Shown piece by piece: positions 12,641-22,627 of a stretch of DNA of 64,000 nucleotides. The notes under the pieces are model-generated. The model was given only the letters and a program-made list of their open reading frames with translations, had not been told where the DNA came from and searched no databases. Each line of letters opens with the position of its first letter. Position 1 is the first letter of the stretch. Both the position numbers and the translations under genes were made by a program. The DNA is taken from NCBI RefSeq assembly GCF_029784135.1, contig NC_073746.1, positions 52,529,393 through 52,593,392 on the forward strand. Direction: 5' to 3'. This DNA comes from Toxorhynchites rutilus septentrionalis (Eukaryota > Arthropoda > Insecta > Diptera > Culicidae).

Positions 12641-14246
12641 TTATTCATTATAGGCAATTTGCCTTTCAAAAAGTGTGCCTTCTGAAGCGCCCACCTTAGC
12701 TAGCGAGTCCGCTTTCTCATTCCCCGGAATCGAGCAATGAGAGGGAACCCATGCTAAGGTAATCTTGAATAATTTTTCGACCAAAACACTCAATAGATGT
12801 CTTATTCTTGTTAGGAAATAAGATGAGCGTTTATCAACTTTCATTGAGCGGATTGCCTCTATTGAGCTGAGAATGTCTGAAAAAATAAAATAATGGTCGA
12901 TGGGCAGTGTTTCAATGATCCCTAGAGCATAGTATATCGCACCCATTTCTGCGACATACACGGAACAAGGATCTTTGAGTTTGAAAGAGGCACTGGAATT
13001 TTCATTGAAGATGCCGAAGCCAGTGGACCCGTTTATGTATGAACCGTCAGTAAAGAACATTTTATCAGATCCAACTTTCCCATATTTTTCCGAAAATATC
13101 GACGGAATAACATTGGAGCGTAGGTGATCTGGTATTCCATGGATTTTTTGTCGCATGGACAGATCAAAAATGACAGAGGAATTGCAAAAGTATGGGAAGC
13201 AAACTTGGTTGGAGATGCCTGGTGAAGGGTGCACGTCATGGGTAAGGTACTCATGGTATAAAGACATAAAACTTGACTGAGGAGTCAGTTGTAGTAGATT
13301 TTCGAAGTTATCACTCACCAATGGATTCATGATCTTGCAACGGATGAGAAATCTGTAGGATAATTCTGTGAACCGAAGAGTAAGCGGGGGTACTCCTGTC
13401 AAAACTTCGAGACTCATCGTATGTGTCGAATGCAAACACCCCATGGCTATACGCAAGCAACGATATTGTATCCTCTCCAGCTTGAGAATATGAATCCTGG
13501 CAGCTGATCGGAAGCAAAAACTGCCATATTCTAACACTGACAATATCGTTGTTTTGTACAACTGAATGAGGTCTCCTGGATGGGCACCCCACCATGTTCC
13601 GGTTATTGTTTGGAGAAAATTGATTCTTTGCTGGCATTTCTGTTTCAAATACGCAATGTGTCTCCCCCAGGTACATTTAGAATCAAAATATACACCCAGA
13701 TATTTGAAAAACATAGAGTGTTGGATCGTTTTGCCGGATAGGTAAAGCTGGAATTGGGCGGGTTCGTGCTTCCTAGAAAAAACGACCATTTCAGTTTTCT
13801 CCGTAGAGAATTCGATACCCAGCTTGAGGGCCCACGTGAACAGATTGTTCATGGTATCTTGCAACGACTTTTGCAGAGCGACGGGATTAGTACCCGTGAT
13901 GGAAATAACTCCATCGTCTGCAAGTTGTCTCAGCGTGCAGTCTCTAGTTAGACAATCATCCATATCATTGACGTAAAAACTGTACAAGAGGGGGCATAGG
14001 CAGGAGCCTTGCGGTAGGCCCATAAAACTGTAACGAGAAGATTTTGAGTTGCCATGAGAGAAATTCATGTGCTTTTCTGACAGTAAATTGTACAGGAAAT
14101 TATTCAGAATTGGCGAAAGTCCACGATTATGAAGCTTCTCTGAGAGAATTTCCATGGAAACTGAATCAAATGCCCCTTTGATATCGAGAAAAACGGAAGC
14201 CATTTGTTCTTTACGAGCAAATGCGATTTGGATTTCAGAAGATAGC
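12641..14246 (-). pseudogene. LINE ORF2 fragment: reverse transcriptase and RNase H
   Basis: This encodes the replication protein of the LINE, which makes cDNA at the target site. The N-terminal endonuclease and the start of the RT domain are missing because of 5' truncation. Visible RT motifs are FLDIKGAFDSVS, GLPQGSCLCPLLYSFYVNDM and LRQLADDGVISI. The last is the catalytic box, in which the usual Tyr before ADD is replaced by Leu. The RNase H follows: FFTDGSYINGS, then AEMGAIYYAL, FSDILSS and LAWVPSHCSIPGNEKAD. The ORF ends at a premature stop at 12641 and continues in another frame at 12595, so it is frameshifted near 12640. It is a non-functional copy. Confidence 0.85.
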
Positions 14247-14313
14247 ATGCATTTTTGCCTTTGTCATAGTAGTACTGTAAAATATGTCGGATTTTCTCTT
14301 TATTTTGCTCCAT
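14247..14313 (-). pseudogene. mariner transposase, N-terminal codons cut off by the LINE
   Basis: The minus strand begins with ATG at 14313 and encodes MEQNKEKIRHILQYYYDKGK, the usual start of a mariner transposase. It runs into the 13-bp target duplication of the LINE. The coding sequence resumes in the same frame at 11671. The ATG is close to the 14496 inverted repeat, as expected for a short mariner 5' UTR. Confidence 0.85.
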
Positions 14314-14509
14314 ATTTGCGACACTATAACTCACGAACGACTTAACCAAACAAAACACTGTCAAGGACTATATTATAGCGCGTAAAAATACCTTTCCAAC
14401 AAGCTATGGTATGACTCGATACAATGAATACAACTAGAACTACGCGCTTACAACGACACCTCGCGGAAATACCGCAGGACTTTTTTGACAGCCTAATATG
14501 TGTGCCTAT

Positions 14510-15300
14510 GTATGCCTAATATACAATTTTGGACTCGATTATATACAGTTTGGAAAAACATATTTTTTTTTATATTTCAAATATGACTTGTTTCAAAAAG
14601 AAATTTAACCTTTCAACGTTAGGGTATAATTTAAGTGGTTATTACATGTACAGTGGGGTAAAAATTGCAATTTTTTCTAATTTTGCTTGAATTTTCATCA
14701 AGAATTGTTTATATTGATATTGCAGCCAAATTAAGAAAGATAGAAGTTGGGTGTCAAAGAACAAATTGTATGGCGGTTAGAGAGAAAATTAATTGAAATT
14801 GAAATTAATAATAACACATTAAAAATGATTAACTTTTAAGTTTTCCGCTTTCAAAATGTTATTAAAATCCACTAAATTAGATGTTCCACCACTATATCTT
14901 GTACTAAATTTCCTCTTCTTTCAAATGAAAGCAACAGAATCGTATTCGGTAGCGTACTTAGTCAGTTTGAGGCAACAAAGTCCGAAGCAAAAAAAAAGTT
15001 CAATAACTCTGTCATTGTTGAAATTCGAACATATGCGTAGAAGGATTTTTTTTCATCAAATTTGATCGTCTATCACTTTCTGAGTGAATTTGGATAAATT
15101 TATTTTTTTCATGTGAGAAAGGTGTTCTCTGGCTTTAAGGGGATGAATAAAAAATCAAATCCCTTTTTTATATTCAAAAAACGAACAATACAATAAGAAA
15201 TTTTTTCGACTCGATTATATACAGGATTTGATTATATACAGTGAAAAGAAATCAGAAACTGTATATAATCGAGTCCGCGCTGTATTTGACGATATAGGAC
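14510..15300. repeat. dispersed repeat with GACTCGATTATATACAG ends
   Basis: The block from about 14805 to 15300 is a diverged copy of 6735-7245. Shared landmarks are AAAATCCACTAAATTAGATG, TCAGTTTGAGGCAACAAAGTCC and the terminal GACTCGATTATATACAG / CTGTATATAATCGAGTCC pair. The leading part at 14528 carries another GACTCGATTATATACAG. The piece at 10600-10634 is probably the severed left edge of the same repeat, cut by the mariner. There is no ORF of note. Confidence 0.6.
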
Positions 15301-15828
15301 CTAGGGACCGACGCAAGGCTCAACGTATTAAACATCTACTCTAATTGTTTCACATTTCGCGACATAGACATTATAAGCTTATAATTTTGCGGTTGAATGC
15401 AGGTCAGCATCGATTGCAGAGAGAATTAATATCAAAAGTTGATAATTTACTAGACAGATCTGACAATCCTCAAGATAGAAAAGAAGTAAAATTTATGTAC
15501 AAGAAGTTAATTTATGTACAAAGTAGTAGTAGTAGAAGTTAATTTATGTACAAGTTTTTTACAAGTTTACAGTTTTTTACAAGATCAAAATGATGGAAAA
15601 GCCATTCCTTCCAATACCTGCAATAGAACGGATATTTTCAACACAAACCCTGAATAAGAAATGAAATATAAAAAATAATTTGAAACGTTTTGACAAAAGA
15701 AACGCTGAATGAAATATCTATATTGATTAAGAATCCAGGATCTCCAGGTTCCGTTGTATATTCGACTGTAATGTGAAACAGATTCAATGCAACTTTGTAG
15801 GCAATGAAATCACAGACAAATGAGGAAG
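15301..15828. other. no gene; target region of the BEL element
   Basis: A short plus-strand frame (15345-15542) contains RELISKVDNLLDRSDNPQDR, which vaguely resembles helical Gag-like sequence of retroelements, but it is too short to assign. The run 15490-15560 has three imperfect copies of AGTTAATTTATGTACAA. The young BEL element is inserted at 15829-15833. Confidence 0.4.
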
Positions 15829-15833
15829 ATGTA

Positions 15834-16337
15834 TGTGACGGCAAAAAACCCGATACCGATAACACTACAGCCGCTCTATCCAGTGAAGATTCGATTCCGC
15901 AACGCACTCTTCGACAGGCCACAAAAACCAAAGCAAAATTAGAAAACAAAACGTCAAACTGAAGATACAAAACAGAAAAGAATTGAAAAGGATAAAAATT
16001 GTCGATCAAAAGAAGAATCGTATCAAAAGTTTTCTATTATCTAAATAATTCAAAGTGAAATCTTAAATTTAAAAATATTCTGAATTACGTGAGTCAAATT
16101 GAATTCAATATCTAAGTTGAAATAATATAATATATACATATAATTAATTCTAGAGTGGGTAAAAAACTAAAGCTAACTGGTCGTCCTGATAGGATCTTTC
16201 CTTTGTAATAGCTTCACCAAAATTGTGAGTCACATGAGATGAAATCCCACCAAATTCTAATAAAATGCTTTGCAGCAAAAAGTCAACCACAACCATATCG
16301 TGTTTTCTTTCTTGACTTGGTGCAATCTAACCCAACA
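15834..16337 (+). repeat. BEL/Pao 5' LTR
   Basis: This is 504 bp, starting TGTGACGG and ending CCCAACA. It contains an AATAAA polyadenylation signal at 16259-16264 and an AT-rich TATA-like stretch near 16120-16150. No difference from the 3' LTR was found by eye. Its first 129 bp are the same sequence that encodes the C-terminus of the polyprotein in the 3' LTR. Confidence 0.97.
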
Positions 16338-16372
16338 AAAATCTTTTTGAATTTTGTACGTGGGTAGCAAGG

Positions 16373-19300
16373 ATGGAAAGACATCTAGACACTCCAGAAT
16401 ACAACTGTAAAGGATGTAATCGTCCCGACAACGCGGATACAGAAATGGTATGCTGTGATGGGTGCCACGAATGGGAACATTTTTCTTGCGCGGGTGTAGA
16501 TGACACAGTGCGAAATCGTGCGTATATCTGTAAAGTGTGCAAAGCGAAAACTACAGTAACAGAAGCGCTTAAGCCTCTGAAACCTTCTACGTCGGATAAT
16601 AAATCGGCTCATATGTCCCAGAAATCCAAGAGCGGGTCTAAGCGTGGAAAGAAAGTTCCACAATCGAAGTCACAATCAAGTGTAGCATCCAGTGCAAGAG
16701 TAGCATTGCTGCAGGAGGAAATGAAGATCGCCGAGGAAGAAACCTTATTGAAAGAGCAGGAATTGAAGCAACAGCAGCAGTTGAAGAAGCGGGAAATGGA
16801 GGTGTTACGTCGCCAACTGGATGAAAAGAAGAAAATCGTAGCAGAAGAAATGCGACTACAACAGTTACAAATTTCCGAGGAGATGGAATTTAATAAAAAT
16901 CAACATATGATCCGGCGGCAGTCTATAGAAATGCGACGGGAAATAATTCGTCAAATATCATCGGGAAGCAGTAGGAGTAGTTCAATACCCGACTCTAGAG
17001 AGAAGGTGTCATCTTGGTTGAATGTCCACAACGACGCTGGAAGATCGATGGAAAACACTATGCGCAACGATACCACAAAGGAAGAGGAAACTCCCGTTTC
17101 GCATATAAACCGGTGTTCCGAAGACCCAGCGACTACTTCTACGACGAGTAAACAGGTTCGCACAACTCAGCAGCCTAAAGCCACAATCTCAATAAACACC
17201 GAAGGTGCAGGTATGAATACTGTACCTATGTATCAGGACCCGTCCCAAAATAAACCTAGCGTAGTAAATTCGCTACAACCACCGATCATATCAAGTGGCG
17301 TTGCGACAGCTGCTCAAACACACGTACCTCAGTGTCAGACAACAACGCGAACTGTTTTCCCGAATCATGTAAATCCAGGCTTAACGAATTGTCCAGGGTC
17401 GTCATCATGGATCCACCCCCCTCAATTCGAAATTAGGAATTCGAACAATGTTCCTATTGCTTCCAGTTTCCCAGCCTGTATACCGGAAAATCCCATGTCT
17501 TCACAGCCCACGATGGCATTCTCTCAGCAGCACTGTCCATCAATGCTTGGTCCACAACTGAATCAATTTCAAGTGGCATCTCGACAATCGATGGGGAGAG
17601 ATTTACCTATCTTCACCGGAAACCCCGAAGAATGGCCGGTGTTCATTGCAAGTTTTGAACAATCGACTCTAGCATGTGGATTCTCTAACGCGGAAAATTT
17701 AATCCGTCTACAACGATGCCTGAAAGGACATGCCCTGGAATCGGTGAGAAGTCGTTTGCTTTTACCTACGAGCGTACCACACGTTATACAGACTCTACGT
17801 ACACTATACGGTCGACCTGAACTGTTGATACGGGTATTATTGGAAAAAGTACAACAATCGCCCGCCCCCAAACCGGGACGTTTGGAGACATTAGTACAAT
17901 TCGGATTGACTGTCCAGAATCTTGTAGACCATCTAGTGGGAGCAAACCAAAAGGATCACCTTTCCAACCCAATTTTAATGCAACAGCTAGTCGATAAACT
18001 TCCTGATCATTTGAAACTTAATTGGGGCATATATAAAGGCAATTATCAAAACGCTTCACTCGCGACATTTGGCCAATTCATGACTGGAGTGATCGAAGCT
18101 GCTAGCGCAGTCAATTTCGACTTGCCGTGGGTCGAAAAGCAAGACTGGAATGAAAAAAGAAAAAGGGAAAAAGGTGTTATCCATACCCACTCGACGGAGC
18201 AAGTTGTTCCAGTCGACGAAGCTTCTTCAACGATAATAAACCGAAAACCTGTTAAAACATGTCCTTTATGTGGTCATGAAGGTCACCGGCTACCTGATTG
18301 TAATCAATTCGTGACTCTGAATTGTGATCAAAGGTGGAAGGTAGTCCAACAGAAAAACCTGTGCAGAACATGTCTCAATAACCACGGTAAATGGCCATGC
18401 AGGTCTTGGCAGGGTTGTAGTATGGACGGATGTAGACAAAAGCACCATACTCTTCTACATAGTACAACGACAACATCGAGCAATGTATCAGCAAGTCACC
18501 TTTCTCTGAGTACATCAACGCATTCCATATTGCGAATGATTCCGGTTGTCCTGCGTAATAACGGACGAACCAAGGCGATTTTTGCCTTCATCGACGAAGG
18601 TTCATCACTCACATTATTGGAACAATCAATTGCCGAACATTTGGGAGTGGTCGGAACGCCGGAACCACTAACATTGCAGTGGACGGGAAATGTAAAACGG
18701 GAAGAACGAAAATCTCATCGAGTATTACTGGAAATATCCGGAAAAAGTAACACTAATCGTCGAGAAACACTGCACGCGCGAACTGTTACCCATCTACGTT
18801 TACCTTCACAAACAGTTAGATATCGTGAGCTCTCCCAACGATTTCCTCACCTGCGTGGACTGCCATTAGAAGACTACGAGCTTATACAACCGAAACTGCT
18901 TATAGGGCTCGACAATCTTGCCTTAGGAGTTCCTTTGAAAATACGTCAAGGAAATCGAAATGATCCAATTGCGGCTAAATGCCGACTGGGATGGAGTATC
19001 TACGGCGGTTCTCCTAGCCATCCTGGACAAGCATCAATCCTCAACTTCCATGTTGGTGTTGTTTCCGACCCTGATAGGGAGCTAAATGAGCAGCTTCGGG
19101 ATTATTTTACTCTAGAAAATACTGGAACTATTTCATTAGAAAAACTAGAATCAGAGGATGACAAGCGAGCCAGAAAGATCTTGAGGGAAACTACTAAGCG
19201 TATTGCGATCGGATTTGAAACTGGGCTATTGTGGAGAACTGATGATCCTGTGGTTCCAAACAGCTATTCAATGGCGTATCGTCGGTTAGTCTCACTTGAG

Positions 19301-22300
19301 AGGAAGTTGGAGAAAGATCCCCCTTTGAAGCAACGGATCCACGCCATGATAGCAGACTATGAAGGGAAAGGCTACGCTCATAAGGCTACAAGCGAAGAAC
19401 TATCTTTAACGAACCAAAACCGAGTGTGGTACCTTCCATTGGGTGTCGTTTCTAACCCAAAGAAACCACACAAAATCAGATTAATCTGGGACGCTGCTGC
19501 CAAAACCGAAGGAGTCTGTTTTAACTCTCTTCTGTTGAAAGGTCCTGACCTATTGACTCCACTTCCACAAGTCCTAAGTCAGTTTCGTCAATTTCCCGTT
19601 GCAGTGTGTGGAGACATCCGGGAGATGTTCCACCAAATAAAAATCCGTGAGCCAGATCGGCAATCTCAACGTTTCCTATGGCGTAGCACTCCAATTGAAC
19701 CACCAACTGTATATGTCATGGACGTAGCCACGTTCGGGTCCACCTGTTCTCCTGCGTCGGCACAATATGTGAAGAACCTCAACGCATCGGAAGCTGCTCA
19801 ACAATTTCCCCGGGCTGCTGCCGCCATTACATTGAATCACTATGTGGACGATTATCTGGCTAGTTTCTTGTCAATTAAGGAGGCGATAGCAGTGATCAAC
19901 GAAGTCAAGCAGGTACATGCTATGGGTGGGTTCGAAATACGGAATTTTCTATCGAACAAATCAGAAGTCTTGCGTGGCATAGGCGAATTGGAAAATGGTG
20001 TCGAAAAAGAACTTGATTTGGTAAGAGGCGAATCCTCTCAATCTGTCCTTGGAATGATTTGGTTTCCCAAGACCGATGAATTTGCATACACATTCTCTAT
20101 GCGAAAAGATATTTTACCGATTCTCGCCAAGGATCACGTTCCTACCAAACGAGAAGTTCTCAAAGTGGTAATGAGTTTGTTTGACCCCTTGGGACTTCTG
20201 GCCTTTTTTCTAATACATGGGAAAATACTCATTCAAAATACGTGGCTCGAGGGATCAGGTTGGGACGATCCTATCTCGAACAAACTGCAAAAACGATGGC
20301 AGTGGTGGACTGATCTTTTTCCGCAACTGGAGTTATTGAGAATTCCTCGGTGTTATTTCCCGGCTCCGTTTCCAATTAATTCACACGAGCTGGAAGTACA
20401 TATCTTCGTAGATGCCAGTGAGCTGGCATATTCTTGCGTAGCATATTTCCGCCTGTTAACGGAGAATAACATTATCGTTGCGCTTATAAGCGCAAAGACC
20501 AAGGTAGCCCCCATAAAGTCTCTCTCGATACCCCGCCTGGAATTAAAAGCGGCTGTTCTGGGCACACGCCTGATGGAGTCTATTAAAAGTCAGCACACAC
20601 TCCCCATTTCACGAAAAGTGTTCTGGAGTGACTCCAGCACCGTTCTGGCCTGGATTCGATCTGACCATCGTCGTTACAACAAATTTGTAAGTTTCCGAAT
20701 CGGTGAAATACTGAGTTCCAGTGAACCGAATGAATGGAAGTGGGTACCTTCCAAACTGAATGCAGCAGACGCCGCAACGAAGTGGGAGAATGGATCCGAA
20801 ATTAAATCTGACAGCCGATGGTTCCTAGGACCCAGTTTTCTGCGGTTGTCTGAAGAACGGTGGCCAAAACAAAAGTCTGTGTCAATCACCGAAGAAGAAT
20901 TACGACCGGTTCATACTCACTGGGAAAGAGAGCCAATCATCGACATCACTCGATTCAGTCAGTGGGCAAGATTACTTCGTACGATGGGATATGTTTTACG
21001 CTTTATCCACAATCTTCTACATAAAAAACTCAATTTACCTCCTGAATCAGGTGTACTGACCCGAGAGGAAATTAGAGGAGCAGAAGAAGCGCTGTGGAAA
21101 ATAGCGCAGTCAGACGAGTTTTTTGAGGAAACGAAATTGCTGAAGGAGACCCAAGGGCCACCCCATGCTGTACATTGCGTCGTCGCTAAATCAAGTCCTA
21201 TATACCGAGCTTGGCCATTTCTAGATGATCGAGGAGTCCTGAGAATGCGGGGTCGTATTGGTGCTACAAAATTTGCATCATACGAAGCAAAATATCCAGC
21301 TATTCTGCCAAGAAAACATCCTATAACCTTCCTAATAACTGACTGGTATCATCGCCGCTTCCGCCATGGTAATAAGGAATCAATTGTGAACGAGATGCGC
21401 CAGCGTTTCGAAATCTCCAAACTACGGACATTGGTGAAGAAGGTTATGGCGAGATGCGTCTGGTGCCACGTTATGAAGACCAAACCGAAGTCTCCACCCA
21501 TGGCATCACTTCCGGATGCTCGAGTAAGCGCATTTGTTAGACCTTTTACATTTGTTGGGTTGGATTATTTTGGTCCAGTGTTCGTTCGAGTTGGTAGGAA
21601 TCAGGCCAAACGTTGGGTGGCTCTCTTCACCTGCCTCACCATTCGAGCCGTACACTTAGAGGTAGTGCACACCCTATCAACAGAGTCTTGCATTATGGCA
21701 GTTAGGCGATTCGTTGCACGTCGAGGATCTCCCGCCGTATTCTATACGGATAATGCGACATGTTTTCATGGTGCAGATAAAGAGCTACAATCTCAGGTCG
21801 ACATTCGAAACAGAGCTTTAGCGTCTACGTTCACCAGTTCCCAAACCAGCTGGAAATTCATTCCCCCTGCTGCTCCCCATATGGGAGGAGCATGGGAGCG
21901 ACTTGTCCGTTCTGTAAAAATAGCAGTTGGCACAATAATAGATGCTCCCCGCAAACCCGACGACGAAACTCTGGAGACTGTTTTATACGATGCTGAGGCC
22001 ATGATAAATTCTAGGCCCCTGACGTACATTCCACTGGAAGATGCTGACCAGGAGGCACTGACTCCCAATCATTTTTTGCTGGGTAGCTCTTCCGGCATTA
22101 AAATTGAACCCGTAGAGACAGGCAATCGCTCCATCCTGCGGAGTAGTTGGAAACTCGCTCAGCACATCACTGACGAGTTCTGGCGGAGGTGGGTGAAGGA
22201 ATACCTACCAGTTATAACTCGAAGATGTAAGTGGTTCGAAGAGACGAAAAACATAGAGGTGGGAGATTTGGTACTGGTCGTGAACGGTACAGGAAGGAAC

Positions 22301-22627
22301 CAATGGATACGTGGACGTGTGGAACAGGTTTTCTCAGGACGCGATGGGAGAGTTCGTCAGGCGATGATACGAACTGCGACTGGTGTTCTACGGCGACCGG
22401 TGGTTAAGCTAGCGATTTTGGACGTCGAGAAAGTTAGTAAACCCAATCAAGAGTCTACAGGGGATCAGGACCATTACATGGGTTTACGGGCGGGGGTATG
22501 TGACGGCAAAAAACCCGATACCGATAACACTACAGCCGCTCTATCCAGTGAAGATTCGATTCCGCAACGCACTCTTCGACAGGCCACAAAAACCAAAGCA
22601 AAATTAGAAAACAAAACGTCAAACTGA
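16373..22627 (+). CDS. BEL/Pao Gag-Pol polyprotein with N-terminal PHD finger
   Basis: This is a single 2084-residue polyprotein that packages, reverse-transcribes and integrates the element. Approximate domain order is as follows. A PHD finger occupies 12-56 with a complete C4HC3 set (C12, C15, C28, C31, H36, C39, C53, C56). A charged coiled coil spans 110-195. A Gag-like DUF1759 region follows at 410-570 (LPIFTGNPEEWPVF). Zinc knuckles lie at 628-680 (CPLCGHEGHRLPDC). The aspartic protease is at 715-880 (FIDEGSS). The reverse transcriptase is at 1030-1200 with the catalytic YVDD near 1156. RNase H spans about 1345-1480 (FVDAS, FWSDSSTVLAW). The integrase has an H2C2 zinc region near 1655, catalytic Asp in GLDYFGP and YTDNATCF, and Glu in GGAWERL near 1841. 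A C-terminal DUF5641-like segment ends the protein. There are no stops or frameshifts. The last ~42 codons and the stop lie within the 3' LTR. It looks potentially functional, and expression is unknown. Confidence 0.97.
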   Translation: MERHLDTPEYNCKGCNRPDNADTEMVCCDGCHEWEHFSCAGVDDTVRNRAYICKVCKAKTTVTEALKPLKPSTSDNKSAHMSQKSKSGSKRGKKVPQSKSQSSVASSARVALLQEEMKIAEEETLLKEQELKQQQQLKKREMEVLRRQLDEKKKIVAEEMRLQQLQISEEMEFNKNQHMIRRQSIEMRREIIRQISSGSSRSSSIPDSREKVSSWLNVHNDAGRSMENTMRNDTTKEEETPVSHINRCSEDPATTSTTSKQVRTTQQPKATISINTEGAGMNTVPMYQDPSQNKPSVVNSLQPPIISSGVATAAQTHVPQCQTTTRTVFPNHVNPGLTNCPGSSSWIHPPQFEIRNSNNVPIASSFPACIPENPMSSQPTMAFSQQHCPSMLGPQLNQFQVASRQSMGRDLPIFTGNPEEWPVFIASFEQSTLACGFSNAENLIRLQRCLKGHALESVRSRLLLPTSVPHVIQTLRTLYGRPELLIRVLLEKVQQSPAPKPGRLETLVQFGLTVQNLVDHLVGANQKDHLSNPILMQQLVDKLPDHLKLNWGIYKGNYQNASLATFGQFMTGVIEAASAVNFDLPWVEKQDWNEKRKREKGVIHTHSTEQVVPVDEASSTIINRKPVKTCPLCGHEGHRLPDCNQFVTLNCDQRWKVVQQKNLCRTCLNNHGKWPCRSWQGCSMDGCRQKHHTLLHSTTTTSSNVSASHLSLSTSTHSILRMIPVVLRNNGRTKAIFAFIDEGSSLTLLEQSIAEHLGVVGTPEPLTLQWTGNVKREERKSHRVLLEISGKSNTNRRETLHARTVTHLRLPSQTVRYRELSQRFPHLRGLPLEDYELIQPKLLIGLDNLALGVPLKIRQGNRNDPIAAKCRLGWSIYGGSPSHPGQASILNFHVGVVSDPDRELNEQLRDYFTLENTGTISLEKLESEDDKRARKILRETTKRIAIGFETGLLWRTDDPVVPNSYSMAYRRLVSLERKLEKDPPLKQRIHAMIADYEGKGYAHKATSEELSLTNQNRVWYLPLGVVSNPKKPHKIRLIWDAAAKTEGVCFNSLLLKGPDLLTPLPQVLSQFRQFPVAVCGDIREMFHQIKIREPDRQSQRFLWRSTPIEPPTVYVMDVATFGSTCSPASAQYVKNLNASEAAQQFPRAAAAITLNHYVDDYLASFLSIKEAIAVINEVKQVHAMGGFEIRNFLSNKSEVLRGIGELENGVEKELDLVRGESSQSVLGMIWFPKTDEFAYTFSMRKDILPILAKDHVPTKREVLKVVMSLFDPLGLLAFFLIHGKILIQNTWLEGSGWDDPISNKLQKRWQWWTDLFPQLELLRIPRCYFPAPFPINSHELEVHIFVDASELAYSCVAYFRLLTENNIIVALISAKTKVAPIKSLSIPRLELKAAVLGTRLMESIKSQHTLPISRKVFWSDSSTVLAWIRSDHRRYNKFVSFRIGEILSSSEPNEWKWVPSKLNAADAATKWENGSEIKSDSRWFLGPSFLRLSEERWPKQKSVSITEEELRPVHTHWEREPIIDITRFSQWARLLRTMGYVLRFIHNLLHKKLNLPPESGVLTREEIRGAEEALWKIAQSDEFFEETKLLKETQGPPHAVHCVVAKSSPIYRAWPFLDDRGVLRMRGRIGATKFASYEAKYPAILPRKHPITFLITDWYHRRFRHGNKESIVNEMRQRFEISKLRTLVKKVMARCVWCHVMKTKPKSPPMASLPDARVSAFVRPFTFVGLDYFGPVFVRVGRNQAKRWVALFTCLTIRAVHLEVVHTLSTESCIMAVRRFVARRGSPAVFYTDNATCFHGADKELQSQVDIRNRALASTFTSSQTSWKFIPPAAPHMGGAWERLVRSVKIAVGTIIDAPRKPDDETLETVLYDAEAMINSRPLTYIPLEDADQEALTPNHFLLGSSSGIKIEPVETGNRSILRSSWKLAQHITDEFWRRWVKEYLPVITRRCKWFEETKNIEVGDLVLVVNGTGRNQWIRGRVEQVFSGRDGRVRQAMIRTATGVLRRPVVKLAILDVEKVSKPNQESTGDQDHYMGLRAGVCDGKKPDTDNTTAALSSEDSIPQRTLRQATKTKAKLENKTSN

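Larger units (their letters stand above)
11685..14246 (-). mobile_element. 5'-truncated LINE (I/LOA-like, with RNase H) inserted in the mariner
   Basis: This is a non-LTR retrotransposon on the minus strand. Its 3' end (A-rich in its own sense, TTTTTTTTCCCC on +) is at 11685, and its 5' end is truncated inside the reverse transcriptase at 14246. It is flanked by 13-bp target duplications, ATGCATTTGTGCC (11672-11684) and ATGCATTTTTGCC (14247-14259), with one mismatch. The RT-RNase H order and the C-terminal CCHC zinc knuckle place it in the I/LOA group of LINEs. I do not assign a named family. Its 3' UTR (11690-12192) is repeated at 42648-43148. Confidence 0.85.
10635..14496 (-). mobile_element. 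mariner (DD34D) transposon interrupted by a LINE
   Basis: The terminal inverted repeats are about 31 bp with two mismatches. Both start TTAGGCTGTCAAAAAAGT and are flanked by TA target duplications (10633-10634 and 14497-14498). The transposase is on the minus strand. Its start lies at 14313 and its stop at 10713-10715, but a 2.56-kb LINE sits between codons. Without the LINE the element would be about 1.3 kb, the usual mariner size. The mariner itself was inserted into an older repeat carrying GACTCGATTATATACAG-type motifs, which resumes at 14530. Confidence 0.9.

Noticed and set aside
15638..16009. Minus-strand frame in the 5' LTR repeated at 22474-22674
   Set aside because: The repetition is explained by the LTRs; the real coding strand there is the + strand C-terminus of the polyprotein.
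16385..22165. Numerous minus-strand open frames of 60-100 codons opposite the BEL ORF
   Set aside because: They are antisense shadows of the conserved polyprotein and show no domain of their own.
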